From: Nocardia alni
Lineage (GTDB): Bacteria > Actinomycetota > Actinomycetes > Mycobacteriales > Mycobacteriaceae
NCBI RefSeq assembly: GCF_019038435.1
Contig: NZ_JAGPOX010000003.1
Coordinates: 113,669-177,668, forward strand
Length of the DNA: 64,000 nt
Direction of reading: 5' to 3'
Part shown: one piece after another, positions 8,500 through 17,516 of the stretch
Layout: every line of letters begins with the position of its first letter
Numbering within the stretch: the first letter of the stretch is position 1
The notes under the pieces: generated by a model
What the model saw: only the letters and a program-made list of their open reading frames with translations
What the model was told of the DNA's origin: nothing
Database searches by the model: none
Position numbers and translations under genes: made by a program

Positions 8500-9207
8500 C
8501 TACCGACCGGCCGCCGCCGGATCCGGTTGTGACTCGTCCGTGCGGCCCATTCCGAGCAAGACGATGTCCACTCGCGTACGTAATGTCTGTCGCAACCAGG
8601 CCGCGGAGCGGTCTCCCGCCCCCCAGCGAATGATCGCGTCCACCGTCACGGCCGACAGCATCGCCGCACCCTCTTCCACGTCGACCGCGGTACTCAGCTC
8701 GCCGGATTCCTGGCCGTAGCGCACGAGCGCTTCGAAGGCGCTGCTGACTCGGGGCCTCGAGAGGGTGACCTCACCCGCCCGTGCCCTGAAGCCCAAGGCG
8801 CCCGCGCGCAACGCGGCTGCCCGCGGCGCACGAACGATGCGCCGGGCCATCGAGGCCGTGGTTTGCTCGATCAGCGAGTGCAGCGGGACGCCGCGCCGAA
8901 TACCGGTCGCGACCTGGTCCATCATGGCCTCGGCCGTCGCGGCGCTCATCTCGAGCAGGACATCCTCCTTACCGGCGAAGTGGAAGTAGAAGGTCCCCTT
9001 GCTGACTCCCGCGGCGCGTGCGATGTCGGCGGCGGTGCTCACCTCGTACGCCTCGTCGAAATCACCCTCGCTCCAGAGCTGCACGGCCGCGCGAATGAGT
9101 GCGCGCCGGGTCTCCCGCGATCTCGCGTTGACAAGCGTCGCCCGCTGACGGGGCGCAGGGCGCGTTCGGGCGGGCTCCATTGCGGAAATGATACGCAGCC
9201 GTCCCAC
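8500..9207 (-). CDS. TetR family repressor
   Basis: A 235-residue TetR protein; the helix-turn-helix lies at about residues 28-75 (TRRALIRAAVQLWSE, TAADIARAAGVSKGTFYFHF). The C-terminal ligand domain is variable. Divergent from the SDR gene at 9260 with a perfect palindrome between, so it very likely represses itself and the SDR. GTG 9207 has a weak GAAG upstream; ATG 9180 would remove nine residues and still keep the HTH. Confidence 0.88.
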   Translation of the reverse strand: MGRLRIISAMEPARTRPAPRQRATLVNARSRETRRALIRAAVQLWSEGDFDEAYEVSTAADIARAAGVSKGTFYFHFAGKEDVLLEMSAATAEAMMDQVATGIRRGVPLHSLIEQTTASMARRIVRAPRAAALRAGALGFRARAGEVTLSRPRVSSAFEALVRYGQESGELSTAVDVEEGAAMLSAVTVDAIIRWGAGDRSAAWLRQTLRTRVDIVLLGMGRTDESQPDPAAAGR

Positions 9208-9220
9208 CGTGCTATCTTCA

Positions 9221-9239
9221 ATTTGAACTCAGTTCAAAT
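9221..9239. promoter_or_regulatory. TetR operator in divergent promoter
   Basis: A 19-bp perfect inverted repeat, ATTTGAACTCAGTTCAAAT, lies 14 bp from the TetR start and 20 bp from the SDR start. Its low GC in a GC-rich context and its position between divergent genes make it the likely repressor site. Confidence 0.75.
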
Positions 9240-9259
9240 AAGAAAGCGGGTGCCGCACC

Positions 9260-10120
9260 ATGGAACGACAGCAAGAACTGGATCTGACCGGCAAGGTTGT
9301 GATCATCACGGGGGCCAGCCGAGGCATCGGCGCAACGGCGGCGCTCATGTTCGCCCGCCGCGGCGCGAACGTGGTGCTGGCCGCGCGGACCGTCGAACCC
9401 GACAGTTGGTTGCCCGGCACTCTGAACGAGACGCTGGCCAAGATCGAAGAGCTGGGATCCAGCGCGCTGGCCGTGCAGACCGATCTGGCCAGCGAGGCGG
9501 ATCTCCGGCATCTCGTGGACGCCACGGTCGAGCGGTTCGGCGGGGTGGACGTGCTGGTCAACAACGCCGCGGCCACCGCGGGCGGGTTCTGGGACAAGGG
9601 GTTCCTGGAGTTGAGCCGCGAGGATTGGATGTACCAGTTCGACGTCAACGTGCATGCGCCCTTCACGCTCATGCAGTTGGTGGTGCCGATCATGGAAAGC
9701 CGCGGCGGCGGGCGCATCGTCAATGTCACCACGGGCAGCGGAGAGGTCTTCCGGCAGCCGGAGGAGCCCCCGAAGCCCGAGAAAGTCGGCGAGTTCAGCC
9801 TCGCCGTGCCCGGCTACTACGCCAGTAAGCGGGCTCTGGACCGGCTCGGCAATGTCCTAGCTCCCGAACTCGGGAGGAAGAACATCTTCGTCATCGGCCT
9901 GATGCCGGGTCTGGTGGCCACCGAGATCGTGATGCGGCGCGTCGAGGAGTCCGGCCTGGACGACAGCGTGGCCGTGCCCATGAAGGTCCCCGCGCGCATG
10001 CTGACCTACTTCTCTTCCTGCGCCGAGCCCCGCGAGTACACCGGCCGCCTGTTCTGGGCCGAGCGTGAACTCGCGGACCTGGGCCTCGATCCGGATGACC
10101 GAGCGACGCTGCCGGCCTGA
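9260..10120 (+). CDS. Short-chain dehydrogenase/reductase
   Basis: A 286-residue classical SDR. Motifs in order: TGASRGIG cofactor turn (residues about 15-22), NNAA, INVTTGSG strand with the Ser-like position, and YYASKRALD active-site Tyr/Lys, followed by LMPGLVATEIV. Unusual is a roughly 20-residue Pro/Glu-rich insertion (RQPEEPPKPEKVGEFSLAV) before the YxxxK motif. It is controlled by the divergent TetR through the palindrome at 9221. The alpha/beta hydrolase 114 bp downstream may be in the same unit. Substrate unknown. Confidence 0.88.
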   Translation: MERQQELDLTGKVVIITGASRGIGATAALMFARRGANVVLAARTVEPDSWLPGTLNETLAKIEELGSSALAVQTDLASEADLRHLVDATVERFGGVDVLVNNAAATAGGFWDKGFLELSREDWMYQFDVNVHAPFTLMQLVVPIMESRGGGRIVNVTTGSGEVFRQPEEPPKPEKVGEFSLAVPGYYASKRALDRLGNVLAPELGRKNIFVIGLMPGLVATEIVMRRVEESGLDDSVAVPMKVPARMLTYFSSCAEPREYTGRLFWAERELADLGLDPDDRATLPA

Positions 10121-10234
10121 GCGAAACAGGTTGTCGGGCAGACTCTGTGTTGATCACCGGCGATCGGCCCGGTGTGGCCGATCGCTTCCGGTGGTACGCG
10201 CCCGGGCGGCGCTCTCACTCGAGAAAGGGCTCAG

Positions 10235-11020
10235 ATGATCACGACCGGAGGCGAGGACGGGCCTGGCGACGATGAGACCTCCGTTTTCGTCGACAATGCC
10301 GAGGTGCGCCTCCACGTGCTCGACAACGGCAGACGGTCCGCCGCGCCGCCTGCCGTGGTGATCCCCGGAATGGGCGAGTACGCCGATGAATACGCGTGGC
10401 TGCTCGACAGGCTCGGCGACCGCCGGGTCCTCGTGATCGACCTGCGTGGACGGGGCCGCAGCGACACGCCGGGCACCGGCTACACGTGGGAGGACCACAT
10501 CGGTGACCTACGTGCCGTCATCACCTCGCTCGACCTGGAACAACCGATCCTGGTGGCGTTTTCGCGCGGCTCGTCCTATGCCCTTGGCTACGCATTGCAC
10601 CATCCGGGCCAGGTCAGCGGTCTGGTCGTCGGCGACTACCACGCGCGACATGTCGGGCTGCGGCCGGAATTCGCCGAGCAGCAGTTGCGATCGGAGATCC
10701 GCGGGGTTCCGGTCGCCAGCCGCATGCCCGAGCGCGCCGTCCGCGGCGTGGTCGCGCAGAGCCGTGAGGTGCCTCTTTGGGATCGGCTGCGCGAGCTCCG
10801 CTGCCCCGTACTCGTGATCCGCGGCACCCGACGCGGCCGCATCGTTACCGATGAACTCGCCCAACGATGGCAGACCTCCCTGCCCACGGTCGAGATCGCG
10901 ACCGTCCCCGGCGCAGGCCACGACCTGTGGAGCCGTGATCCCGACTCCTACCTGGCCGCCCTCATCCCTTTCCTGAACCGGTTCCCGACACCACCTTCCG
11001 AGGCGGGCCACCAGGCCTGA
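10235..11020 (+). CDS. Alpha/beta hydrolase
   Basis: A 261-residue alpha/beta hydrolase: oxyanion/HG-equivalent VVIPGMGEYADEY, DLRGRGRSD, nucleophile elbow AFSRGSS, late Asp region RGTRRGRIVTDE, and catalytic His in VPGAGHDLW. The nucleophile motif is A-x-S-x-G rather than G-x-S-x-G, seen in some esterases and lactonases. ATG 10235 has AAAGGG about 8 nt upstream. Same strand as the SDR and possibly cotranscribed; reaction unknown. Confidence 0.8.
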   Translation: MITTGGEDGPGDDETSVFVDNAEVRLHVLDNGRRSAAPPAVVIPGMGEYADEYAWLLDRLGDRRVLVIDLRGRGRSDTPGTGYTWEDHIGDLRAVITSLDLEQPILVAFSRGSSYALGYALHHPGQVSGLVVGDYHARHVGLRPEFAEQQLRSEIRGVPVASRMPERAVRGVVAQSREVPLWDRLRELRCPVLVIRGTRRGRIVTDELAQRWQTSLPTVEIATVPGAGHDLWSRDPDSYLAALIPFLNRFPTPPSEAGHQA

Positions 11021-11191
11021 TGTACTCCCAGGTGGCCGAAGCTCCCGAAGGTGAAGTCTTCAGCGAGATAGATGTGGTAGTCGTCGTTGGTCCGGGCTAT
11101 CAGTCCCGGACTGCACTGGTCGGCCTGGCGACGCAGACACCAACACCACCCAGAGGTTTGTCGCGCTCGGCGATGACTCCGGTTCAATGAG

Positions 11192-12010
11192 CTATCGTTC
11201 GACGAAGTCGAGGATGTCGTCGTTCAATTCCGTTGCATGGGTCACGTACAGACCGTGGCCGGCAGTCGGGTATTCTTTGTAAACGGCATCGGGCTTCAGT
11301 TCAGCGGTACGTCGGCTACACAAGTCGATCGGTGCCGACTGATCGGCAACTCCGTGAATTATGAGGGTGGGCACCTGCACGGCGCGTACATCCTCTCGGA
11401 AATCGGCGCGGAAAGATTCCAGTGCGACGTGTGCCGTGGCCCATTTCGAGGCGGACAGCAGTCGCGCGATCTCATTGTCGATGAGCGCGGGAGAAACATT
11501 ATTGCCCAGATGGGTGGCGTAATACCCTTGGGCCCTGTCAGCGAACCACTTCGGGTAGTCCGCATCGAACAGTGCGAGCGTTTCGTCCATTACCGCGTCC
11601 GGTGCGCCCTCCGGGTTGTCCTCGGTCAGCTGCAGAGCGGGCAGGGTGGCCGACAACAGCAAGAGCCCGCGAACACGTTCATCGCCATGACGGCGCAGAT
11701 AGCGTACTGCTTCTCCGCCACCGACTGAATGTGCGACCAAAGTCAGGTCGCGGAGGTCCAACTGCTCGATAAGTCTGGCGGTATCGTCGGCAAGCGTGTC
11801 GGGATCGTACCCGGTCGACGCCCGATCGGATTGACCGTGACCTCTGCGTACCGGCATGATGCACCGATAGCCATGGTCGGTGAGGAATGGAACTTGGTAT
11901 TCCCACTGATCGGCTGTGAGTCCGCGCCCGGAGAGGAATACGATGGGAGCGCCGGAGCCGTAGTCCTCGTAGGCGAGCCTCGTTCCGTCCTTTGTTTCGT
12001 AGAATGGCAT
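11192..12010 (-). CDS. Alpha/beta hydrolase, non-haem haloperoxidase-like
   Basis: A 272-residue hydrolase starting MPFYETKDGTRLAYEDYGSG, typical of the chloroperoxidase/esterase group. It has VRRGHGQSD, nucleophile elbow AHSVGGGE, late acid in IHGVADQSAP and His in TAGHGLYVTH. Such enzymes act as esterases; the haloperoxidase activity of relatives is incidental. The upstream 400 bp contains two copies of the presumed TetR box shared with the divergent NAD(P)-binding gene, so both may be controlled together. Confidence 0.85.
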   Translation of the reverse strand: MPFYETKDGTRLAYEDYGSGAPIVFLSGRGLTADQWEYQVPFLTDHGYRCIMPVRRGHGQSDRASTGYDPDTLADDTARLIEQLDLRDLTLVAHSVGGGEAVRYLRRHGDERVRGLLLLSATLPALQLTEDNPEGAPDAVMDETLALFDADYPKWFADRAQGYYATHLGNNVSPALIDNEIARLLSASKWATAHVALESFRADFREDVRAVQVPTLIIHGVADQSAPIDLCSRRTAELKPDAVYKEYPTAGHGLYVTHATELNDDILDFVER

Positions 12011-12313
12011 CGACCGCTCCCTTGATGGTCTGCGAAGTGAGTGTTGCCGCTACACTTGCAGGGTTTCGGAGCACTGTCGATTACGTTGTAGGTAATGCGG
12101 CTGGGGAATCGTCCGGGCGCACCGGCTTCATAGTTGACCTTGCCGGCTTGCGGTGCGTCGCCGTTTAGTACTCCAGTCTGGAACGTGCCTCCTGTCGTTT
12201 GGTTGCCATTTTTGTAGTGCCAGCCATGTAGCCCGCTGTGATGGTACGACGAGCGACTTGGCTGATCGCTGTCCGCGACGCTCATGGGCTCAGGGTCGCA
12301 CAAGCGTCGCGTT
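12011..12313. other. Divergent intergenic region without a supported gene
   Basis: This is the outer part of the space between the hydrolase and the NmrA-like gene; its composition is less GC-rich. A minus-strand frame from 12285 (starting MSVADSDQPSRSSYHHSG) is open but has no recognisable domain and runs into the hydrolase; not called. Confidence 0.35.
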
Positions 12314-12330
12314 GTTGACAGCGGTCACAT
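12314..12330. promoter_or_regulatory. Shared TetR-box copy 1
   Basis: GTTGACAGCGGTCACAT; TGAC-N4-GTCA dyad. The same motif recurs at 12351 and in front of the TetR gene at 14393, implying a common regulator. Confidence 0.55.
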
Positions 12331-12350
12331 TGAATGAAACACTGCCCTAA

Positions 12351-12367
12351 GTTACCGTCGGTCACAT
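12351..12367. promoter_or_regulatory. Shared TetR-box copy 2
   Basis: GTTACCGTCGGTCACAT, a second variant 37 bp after copy 1 and 41 bp before the NmrA-like start. It keeps GTT and CGGTCACAT. Confidence 0.45.
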
Positions 12368-12408
12368 CTGGCGACGGTGAGGTGCTCGAGATCATGAAGG
12401 GAGAACCG

Positions 12409-13497
12409 ATGAAGCGGGCTCGAGTGTTGGTGACGGCGGCTGCCGGCAAGATCGGCAGTGCCGTAGCAACCCAACTGTTGGAACAAGGGGTGCCGACGAG
12501 GGTGATGGTTCGGCGCACGGATTCGCGGAGTGAGTCCTTGAAGGCAAAGGGTGCCGAGGTGGTGGTCGGTGACATGCTCGACATTCGGCAGATCCAGGCT
12601 GCGCTCGAGGGTGTCGATCGACTTTTTCTCAATCCGCCGTACCACCCGCACGTGCTGTACGGCAGTGTGGCGTTTGCGGTGGCTGCCCGACGCGCGGAGG
12701 TGAAGGCCGTAGTCACGTTGAGTCAGTGGCTGGCCAGTCCGGACCATCCGTCGTTGATGACCAGGAGCCACTGGTTGACCGACGAGTTGTTCGAGTTGAT
12801 GCCCGACACAGCCCACGTCACGGTCAATCCAGGGTTTTTCGCCGACAATTACATGAATCTGGTCCCGACGGCGGCCAACATGGGGGTGTTGCCGTTTCCT
12901 ACCGGTGGGGGCCTGAATGCCCCGCCCTCGAATGAGGATATTGCACGGGTCGCCGTTGGGGCACTGCTCGACCCGCAGCGACACAACGGCATGGTGTATC
13001 GGCCGACCGGGCCGACAGTGCTCTCCGGCCAGGACATCGCGGACGCGATCGGCGAGGCGCTCGGTCGAAAAGTGCGCCATATCGACATCCCGCCGAAGAT
13101 GTTCGTGAAAGCCGTGCGCGCGGGCGCCAAAGAGCTGGGCTACGACGAGTTCTTGCAATCCTGCCTTTATCATTATCACGCCGAAACCCGACTGGGCACA
13201 TTCGTTGTCGGCGGACCTACGACGCATGTCCGTGATGTCGCCGGCGTCGAGCCGGAAGACATACTGACGATCGCCCGCCGCTACACCACGGGCCCGGAGT
13301 GTCGACGGACAGTAGGGAATTTCGTACGTGTATTCGCGAATTCGCTAGTGGGCGCGGTGACGCCGATGCCGAACTTCGAAAAATTCGAACGGGTCCAGCA
13401 GCATCCGAAGCCGGCCTCTCCCCAATTTGCGGGTGAGTCGGACTTTTGGCGAATTGAACACGATCCCGCCGCCCGCAAACAATCCGTACAACTATAA
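12409..13497 (+). CDS. NmrA-like/atypical SDR NAD(P)-binding protein
   Basis: A 362-residue atypical SDR of the NmrA/quinone-oxidoreductase-2 type: VLVTAAAGKIGSAVATQLLEQG Rossmann turn, then VMVRRTDSRSESLKAKGAEVVVGDMLD and GVDRLFLNPP. It lacks the classical YxxxK. The C-terminal part after about residue 250 is longer than in most QOR2-like proteins and unassigned. ATG 12409 is preferred over 12394 because AGGGAG ends 5 nt upstream. The paired TetR (13707-14363) and shared operator boxes suggest an inducible redox-stress or detoxification module. Confidence 0.8.
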   Translation: MKRARVLVTAAAGKIGSAVATQLLEQGVPTRVMVRRTDSRSESLKAKGAEVVVGDMLDIRQIQAALEGVDRLFLNPPYHPHVLYGSVAFAVAARRAEVKAVVTLSQWLASPDHPSLMTRSHWLTDELFELMPDTAHVTVNPGFFADNYMNLVPTAANMGVLPFPTGGGLNAPPSNEDIARVAVGALLDPQRHNGMVYRPTGPTVLSGQDIADAIGEALGRKVRHIDIPPKMFVKAVRAGAKELGYDEFLQSCLYHYHAETRLGTFVVGGPTTHVRDVAGVEPEDILTIARRYTTGPECRRTVGNFVRVFANSLVGAVTPMPNFEKFERVQQHPKPASPQFAGESDFWRIEHDPAARKQSVQL

Positions 13498-13706
13498 CGC
13501 AGCACAACTGCGCATCGCGACGGCACAATTGGTCGACCTCGTCACCATCGCCGACGAGGACACGGCCCTCGGCGCCGGCGGCACTGCCAGGTACGTTGCC
13601 GATCCGCCGTTCGAGCCATTGAGCAGTCAGTACCCATGATCGACGGATCGGGCTGATCCGCTCGCAGCCGCGAGGACGCTGTGCGGGTTTTTCGCACCAT
13701 CGGCCG

Positions 13707-14363
13707 TCAACCCGCAGGCAGTTGAAGCAGGCCGCGTGCGATCAGCTCGAGAACCTCTCCGAGCGCGAACTCGACGTCCGTTCGTGACGTGGACAGAGGG
13801 CCGTCGACCAAGAGGCTGGCGAGGCCGTGGACAGCCGACCAGGCGGCGATAGCAGCTCCCGGCCTTCGCTCCGGGGCAAGTAAACCCGCCGACTGTGCCT
13901 CGTCCAGAACTTGGCCGAGCACTTCGAACGGTTCGGCCCCGTCAGGCTGCGACCCGAACTTGCCGGTGGTCTGTGGCCCTTCGTCGCTGATGCTGCAATC
14001 CGGGTGCGAATCGAATGCCGTACGAAACAATCCGGGTTCGGTCAGGGCGAAGTCGATATACGCGGTGCCGACCGCGGCGAGGCGCAAGACGGGATCATCA
14101 GCGTTGTCGATCGCCTGGCGCATCTTCGCAGACAGTTCGCTACGCGCTACGTGTGATACTGCCGCGAGCAGCCCCTCCCGATCGGCGAAGTGACGATAAG
14201 CGGCCGAATGAGACACCCCGGCCACCCGAGCCGCCTCCCGCAGGATCACCTTGTCCGGGCCGCCCTCTCGCGCAAATGCAACGCCCGCGTCGATCAGAGC
14301 CGACCGCAACGAACCGTGGTGGTAGTGCTTTCGCCGATTCGAGGGACCCGCGACTGAGCTCAT
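13707..14363 (-). CDS. TetR family regulator
   Basis: A 218-residue TetR protein with HTH in residues about 12-60 (HYHHGSLRSALIDAGVAFARE, AARVAGVSHSAAYRHF) and a TetR C-terminal domain of the WHG type (AAIAAWSAVHGLASLL). It faces the NmrA-like gene, and its promoter carries the same GTTGAC..CGGTCACAT motif as that gene. ATG 14363 has GGAGG with 1-nt spacing; GTG 14381 is an alternative. Confidence 0.88.
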   Translation of the reverse strand: MSSVAGPSNRRKHYHHGSLRSALIDAGVAFAREGGPDKVILREAARVAGVSHSAAYRHFADREGLLAAVSHVARSELSAKMRQAIDNADDPVLRLAAVGTAYIDFALTEPGLFRTAFDSHPDCSISDEGPQTTGKFGSQPDGAEPFEVLGQVLDEAQSAGLLAPERRPGAAIAAWSAVHGLASLLVDGPLSTSRTDVEFALGEVLELIARGLLQLPAG

Positions 14364-14392
14364 ACCTCCAGGATTGCACACACGACCCCGAT

Positions 14393-14410
14393 GTTGACCG
14401 GCGGTCACAT
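14393..14410. promoter_or_regulatory. Shared TetR-box copy 3
   Basis: GTTGACCGGCGGTCACAT, TGAC-N5-GTCA dyad, 30 bp upstream of the TetR ATG. Best explained as the autoregulatory operator. Confidence 0.55.
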
Positions 14411-14503
14411 GCAATGTGCCCTCCAATCAGGGATCGGGTTTCGGCAACGCCCTGGCCGAGACGATCAACGGCTTTACAAGAGCGGGCTGATCAGGAATTA
14501 TGA

Positions 14504-14890
14504 ATGGCCATGCGGAAATTCGTAGCAGACGAGGATTTCATTGCTGCTCCTGTAAAGTCGCCGGTTTCATACGACGTTGTCGAGCAGCTCGATATCAGGG
14601 TGGGACGTATTATTTCGGTGGAGGATGTTCCGACCTCGAAAAAGCTGCTTCGCCTGCGGGTCGGCTTCGGCGATCACGAACGCACCGTCATCAGCGGGAT
14701 GAAAGGTGAGCGGGACAACCACGATGAAATCGTCGGTGAGCAGGCCTTGTTCGTAGTCAACCTGGAACCCCGCGTCATGGCAGGCGAGCGGTCGGAAGCC
14801 ATGATCCTCGACATCGGCTATGCCGACGGTCTGCTACCGGCTCTCGCGCAGCCTGAACGCTCGCTGCCCGACGGCGCGCGCGCCGGCTAG
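14504..14890 (+). CDS. tRNA-binding (EMAP/CsaA-like OB-fold) domain protein
   Basis: A 128-residue protein made of one tRNA_bind OB fold: VVEQLDIRVGRIISVEDVPTSKKLLRLRVGFG, TVISGMKG and the terminal ALFVVNLEPRVMAGERSEAMIL. It resembles CsaA and the C-terminal domain of MetRS/PheT. It is likely a cytosolic RNA- or protein-binding accessory factor. AGGA lies 7 nt before ATG 14504. No partner is visible in the neighbourhood. Confidence 0.85.
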   Translation: MAMRKFVADEDFIAAPVKSPVSYDVVEQLDIRVGRIISVEDVPTSKKLLRLRVGFGDHERTVISGMKGERDNHDEIVGEQALFVVNLEPRVMAGERSEAMILDIGYADGLLPALAQPERSLPDGARAG

Positions 14891-15215
14891 CAAGCCCGGC
14901 CGGTGCCGAGGTGGTGCGAATGAGACACGCCGGTGACGCTGTCCGGCGCAGAACTTCGGTGGCCGGAAACGCGGCTGCAGGCACGCGTTCGAGCGCATTA
15001 CGTCGGCCCGAATGGCTGGGGCGATCATCCGTCGTTCGGAACGTCTTCTGGGTGTTTGGATCGCTCGGGGCGCGGGTAAGTGTCGGAGCGAGATGGGTGG
15101 AGCCTCTGGCCGCACCCGCCGCCACGCACCACAGCACACCATATGGTCGGTTTGGAGGATTTGAAGTCCCGCAGATCAGGGACATTGTTTGGCATATAGC
15201 AGGTAACGTGCTAAG
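14891..15215. other. Intergenic region, nothing recognised
   Basis: 325 bp between the tRNA-binding protein and tRNA-Arg. Short frames on both strands lack RBS and homology. A purine-rich run GGAGGATTTGAAG near 15160 precedes no good frame. Confidence 0.35.
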
Positions 15216-15289
15216 CGCCCCCGGCAGGAATCGAACCTGCGACCTAGGGATTAGAAGGCCCTTGCTCTATCCAACTGAGCTACGGAGGC
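15216..15289 (-). tRNA. tRNA-Arg (anticodon TCT)
   Basis: A 74-nt cloverleaf without encoded CCA. Acceptor GCCTCCG pairs with CGGGGGC, the D arm is GCTC/GAGC, the anticodon loop CTTCTAA gives UCU, and the T arm contains GGTTCGATTCC. The last anticodon-stem pair is C-U. Discriminator base G. Confidence 0.95.
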
Positions 15290-15476
15290 AGTGCGCGGCA
15301 CCACACACCATGCCCGGTTGAGGGCTTGGTGTCCAGCGAGTTGATTATAGCGACCGTCCAGCTCTGTCTCGGTTGATCACGGGCTTTCGGCGGCGGGTGT
15401 CTGCCACGTCACAGTGGGGATTGCCAGGGTCAGGGCGGGGGCGCCGGGGTGGTTGAACCGCACTAGGCTCGTTCGC

Positions 15477-17516
15477 ATGTCGTCACCGCAGGGCCCGTCC
15501 ACCGAGCCTGAGAGTCAGGCCGTACGGGCGGAGTCCGCGGCGATGTTCCCGGTGCTCACCACCATGGTGGTGGCGGTCGCGGCGTTCGTCGCGCCGCTGA
15601 TCGTGACCCTCTCCGCGGCGCAGGCGCTGACCCTGCTCGGCATCCCGGACCCGGGGCCGATGACCACCTACGGACTGCCCGCGGTGCGGGCGATCGCCGA
15701 TCTGTGCGGGGCGCTGACGATCGGCTCGCTGCTGTTCGCCGCGTTCCTGACACCGCCGCAGCGCAACGGACTGCTCGATGTGGGCGGGTATCGGGCGCTG
15801 CGCCGCGCCGGGATCTGCGCGCTGGCGTGGGCGGGGTCCGCGGCGCTGCTGGTGCCCCTGACGCTGTCGGACACCACCGGGCAGCCGGTGAGCACTATCT
15901 GGCGGCCCGAGCAGGTGTGGGATGCGATCGCCAAGGTCGACGTCGCGGGATCGTGGCGGATCACGGCCATCATGGCGCTGTTGCTGGCGATCGGCTGTCG
16001 GCTCGCGCTGCGCTGGGGCTGGACGCCGCTGCTGTTCGCGTGGTCGGTGCTGTGTGTGATTCCGATCGCGCTGACCGGGCATTCCTCCGCCGGTGGCGCG
16101 CACGATGTGGCGACCAACAGCCTGATTCTGCATCTGGTGGGCGTCACGATCTGGACGGGCGGGCTGTTCGCGGTGCTGGCGCACGCGGTGCGCGGGGGTG
16201 CGCACACCGATCTGGCTACGCGCCGCTTCTCGATCGTCGCGACCTGTGCGTTCGTCGTGGTCGCGATCAGCGGCGTGATCAACGCGTGGGTGCGGGTGCC
16301 GCTGAGCGATCTGCTCACCACCACCTACGGGCAGTTGGTGATCGCCAAGACGGTCGCCCTGTGCGTACTGGGCGTGATCGGATTTTTCCAGCGGCGCAAG
16401 GCGATACCCGCACTGAACGCCGATCCGACCGACCGTGCGGCGCTCATCCGCTTCGCCGGTGTCGAGGCGCTGATCTTCGCCGCCACCATCGGCCTGGCGG
16501 TCGGGCTGGGCCGCACCCCGCCGCCGGATCTGCATACGGTGCCGAGCCCGGTCGAGGTGGAGGTCGGCTACAACCTGGCCGGACCGCCGACCATCGGTCG
16601 GTACCTGTTCGACTGGCGGTTCGACCTTATGTACGGCACGTTATCGATCGTGCTGGCCGTGCTGTACCTGGTCGGTGTGCGGCGACTGCGCAAACGCGGC
16701 GACGCCTGGCCGGTCGGGCGCACGATTTCCTGGCTGTGCGGCTGTGCGGTGCTGCTGATCGCCACCAGTTCCGGCGTCGGCCGCTACGCGATGGCAATGT
16801 TCAGCGCGCATATGACCCAGCACATGATGCTGTCGATGCTGGCGCCGCCCCTGTTCGCGCTGGGTGGTCCCATCCTGCTGGCGCTGCGGGTGCTGCCCGC
16901 GGCCGGTAAGAACGGCGCGCCCGGGCCGCGCGAATGGATTATGGCGGCGGTGCACAATCCGGTGTCGCGGTTCATGACCCAGCCGGTGGTCGCGGCGGTT
17001 TTCTTCGTTTCCGGCTTCTACGCGCTGTATCTGGGCGGAATCTTCGACAAGATTCTCGGCGACCATGGCGCGCACCTGGCGATGAACCTGCACTTCCTGG
17101 TGTCGGGCTACCTGTTCTACTGGGTGGTGCTCGGTATCGACCCGAAACCGCGTCAGGTCCAGCCGATGACGAAGGTCGGCATGGTGTTCGGCTCGCTGCC
17201 GTTCCACGCCTTCTTCGGTGTGGCGCTGATGAGTATGACGACGGTGATGGGCGGCTGGTTCTACCGCTCACTGGGTCTGAGCTGGGATCGGGATCTGCTC
17301 GGCGATCAGCACACCGGCGGCGGCATCGCCTGGGCCAGCGGTGAGCTGCCGCTGGTCGTGGTGATGCTGGCGCTGCTGATCCAGTGGTCGCGTAGCGACT
17401 CGCGCGAAGCCAAGCGCTTCGACAGGGCCGCCGCTCGTGACCACGATGCGGCATTGGCCGCGCACAACGCGATGTTCGCCGAATTGGCCAAGCAGGATCA
17501 TCAGGAGCGGCGTTGA
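15477..17516 (+). CDS. CopD-CtaG fusion membrane protein
   Basis: A 679-residue polytopic protein. The N-terminal half (to about residue 340) is a CopD-like copper-resistance domain with LTGHSSAGGAHDVATNSLILHLVG and WTGGLFAVL; the C-terminal half is a caa3_CtaG-type domain with AHMTQHMMLSMLAPPLFALGGP, LHFLVSGYLFYW and PFHAFFG. The conserved His residues in these helices are candidate copper ligands. M. tuberculosis Rv0102 has the same fusion. Role inferred: copper handling for cytochrome oxidase or copper homeostasis in the plasma membrane. Its stop overlaps the TTG of the next gene. Confidence 0.88.
   Translation: MSSPQGPSTEPESQAVRAESAAMFPVLTTMVVAVAAFVAPLIVTLSAAQALTLLGIPDPGPMTTYGLPAVRAIADLCGALTIGSLLFAAFLTPPQRNGLLDVGGYRALRRAGICALAWAGSAALLVPLTLSDTTGQPVSTIWRPEQVWDAIAKVDVAGSWRITAIMALLLAIGCRLALRWGWTPLLFAWSVLCVIPIALTGHSSAGGAHDVATNSLILHLVGVTIWTGGLFAVLAHAVRGGAHTDLATRRFSIVATCAFVVVAISGVINAWVRVPLSDLLTTTYGQLVIAKTVALCVLGVIGFFQRRKAIPALNADPTDRAALIRFAGVEALIFAATIGLAVGLGRTPPPDLHTVPSPVEVEVGYNLAGPPTIGRYLFDWRFDLMYGTLSIVLAVLYLVGVRRLRKRGDAWPVGRTISWLCGCAVLLIATSSGVGRYAMAMFSAHMTQHMMLSMLAPPLFALGGPILLALRVLPAAGKNGAPGPREWIMAAVHNPVSRFMTQPVVAAVFFVSGFYALYLGGIFDKILGDHGAHLAMNLHFLVSGYLFYWVVLGIDPKPRQVQPMTKVGMVFGSLPFHAFFGVALMSMTTVMGGWFYRSLGLSWDRDLLGDQHTGGGIAWASGELPLVVVMLALLIQWSRSDSREAKRFDRAAARDHDAALAAHNAMFAELAKQDHQERR

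Noticed and set aside
12011..12285. Minus-strand hypothetical protein starting MSVADSDQPSRSSYHH
   Set aside because: It overlaps the hydrolase start and has no domain resemblance or codon bias.
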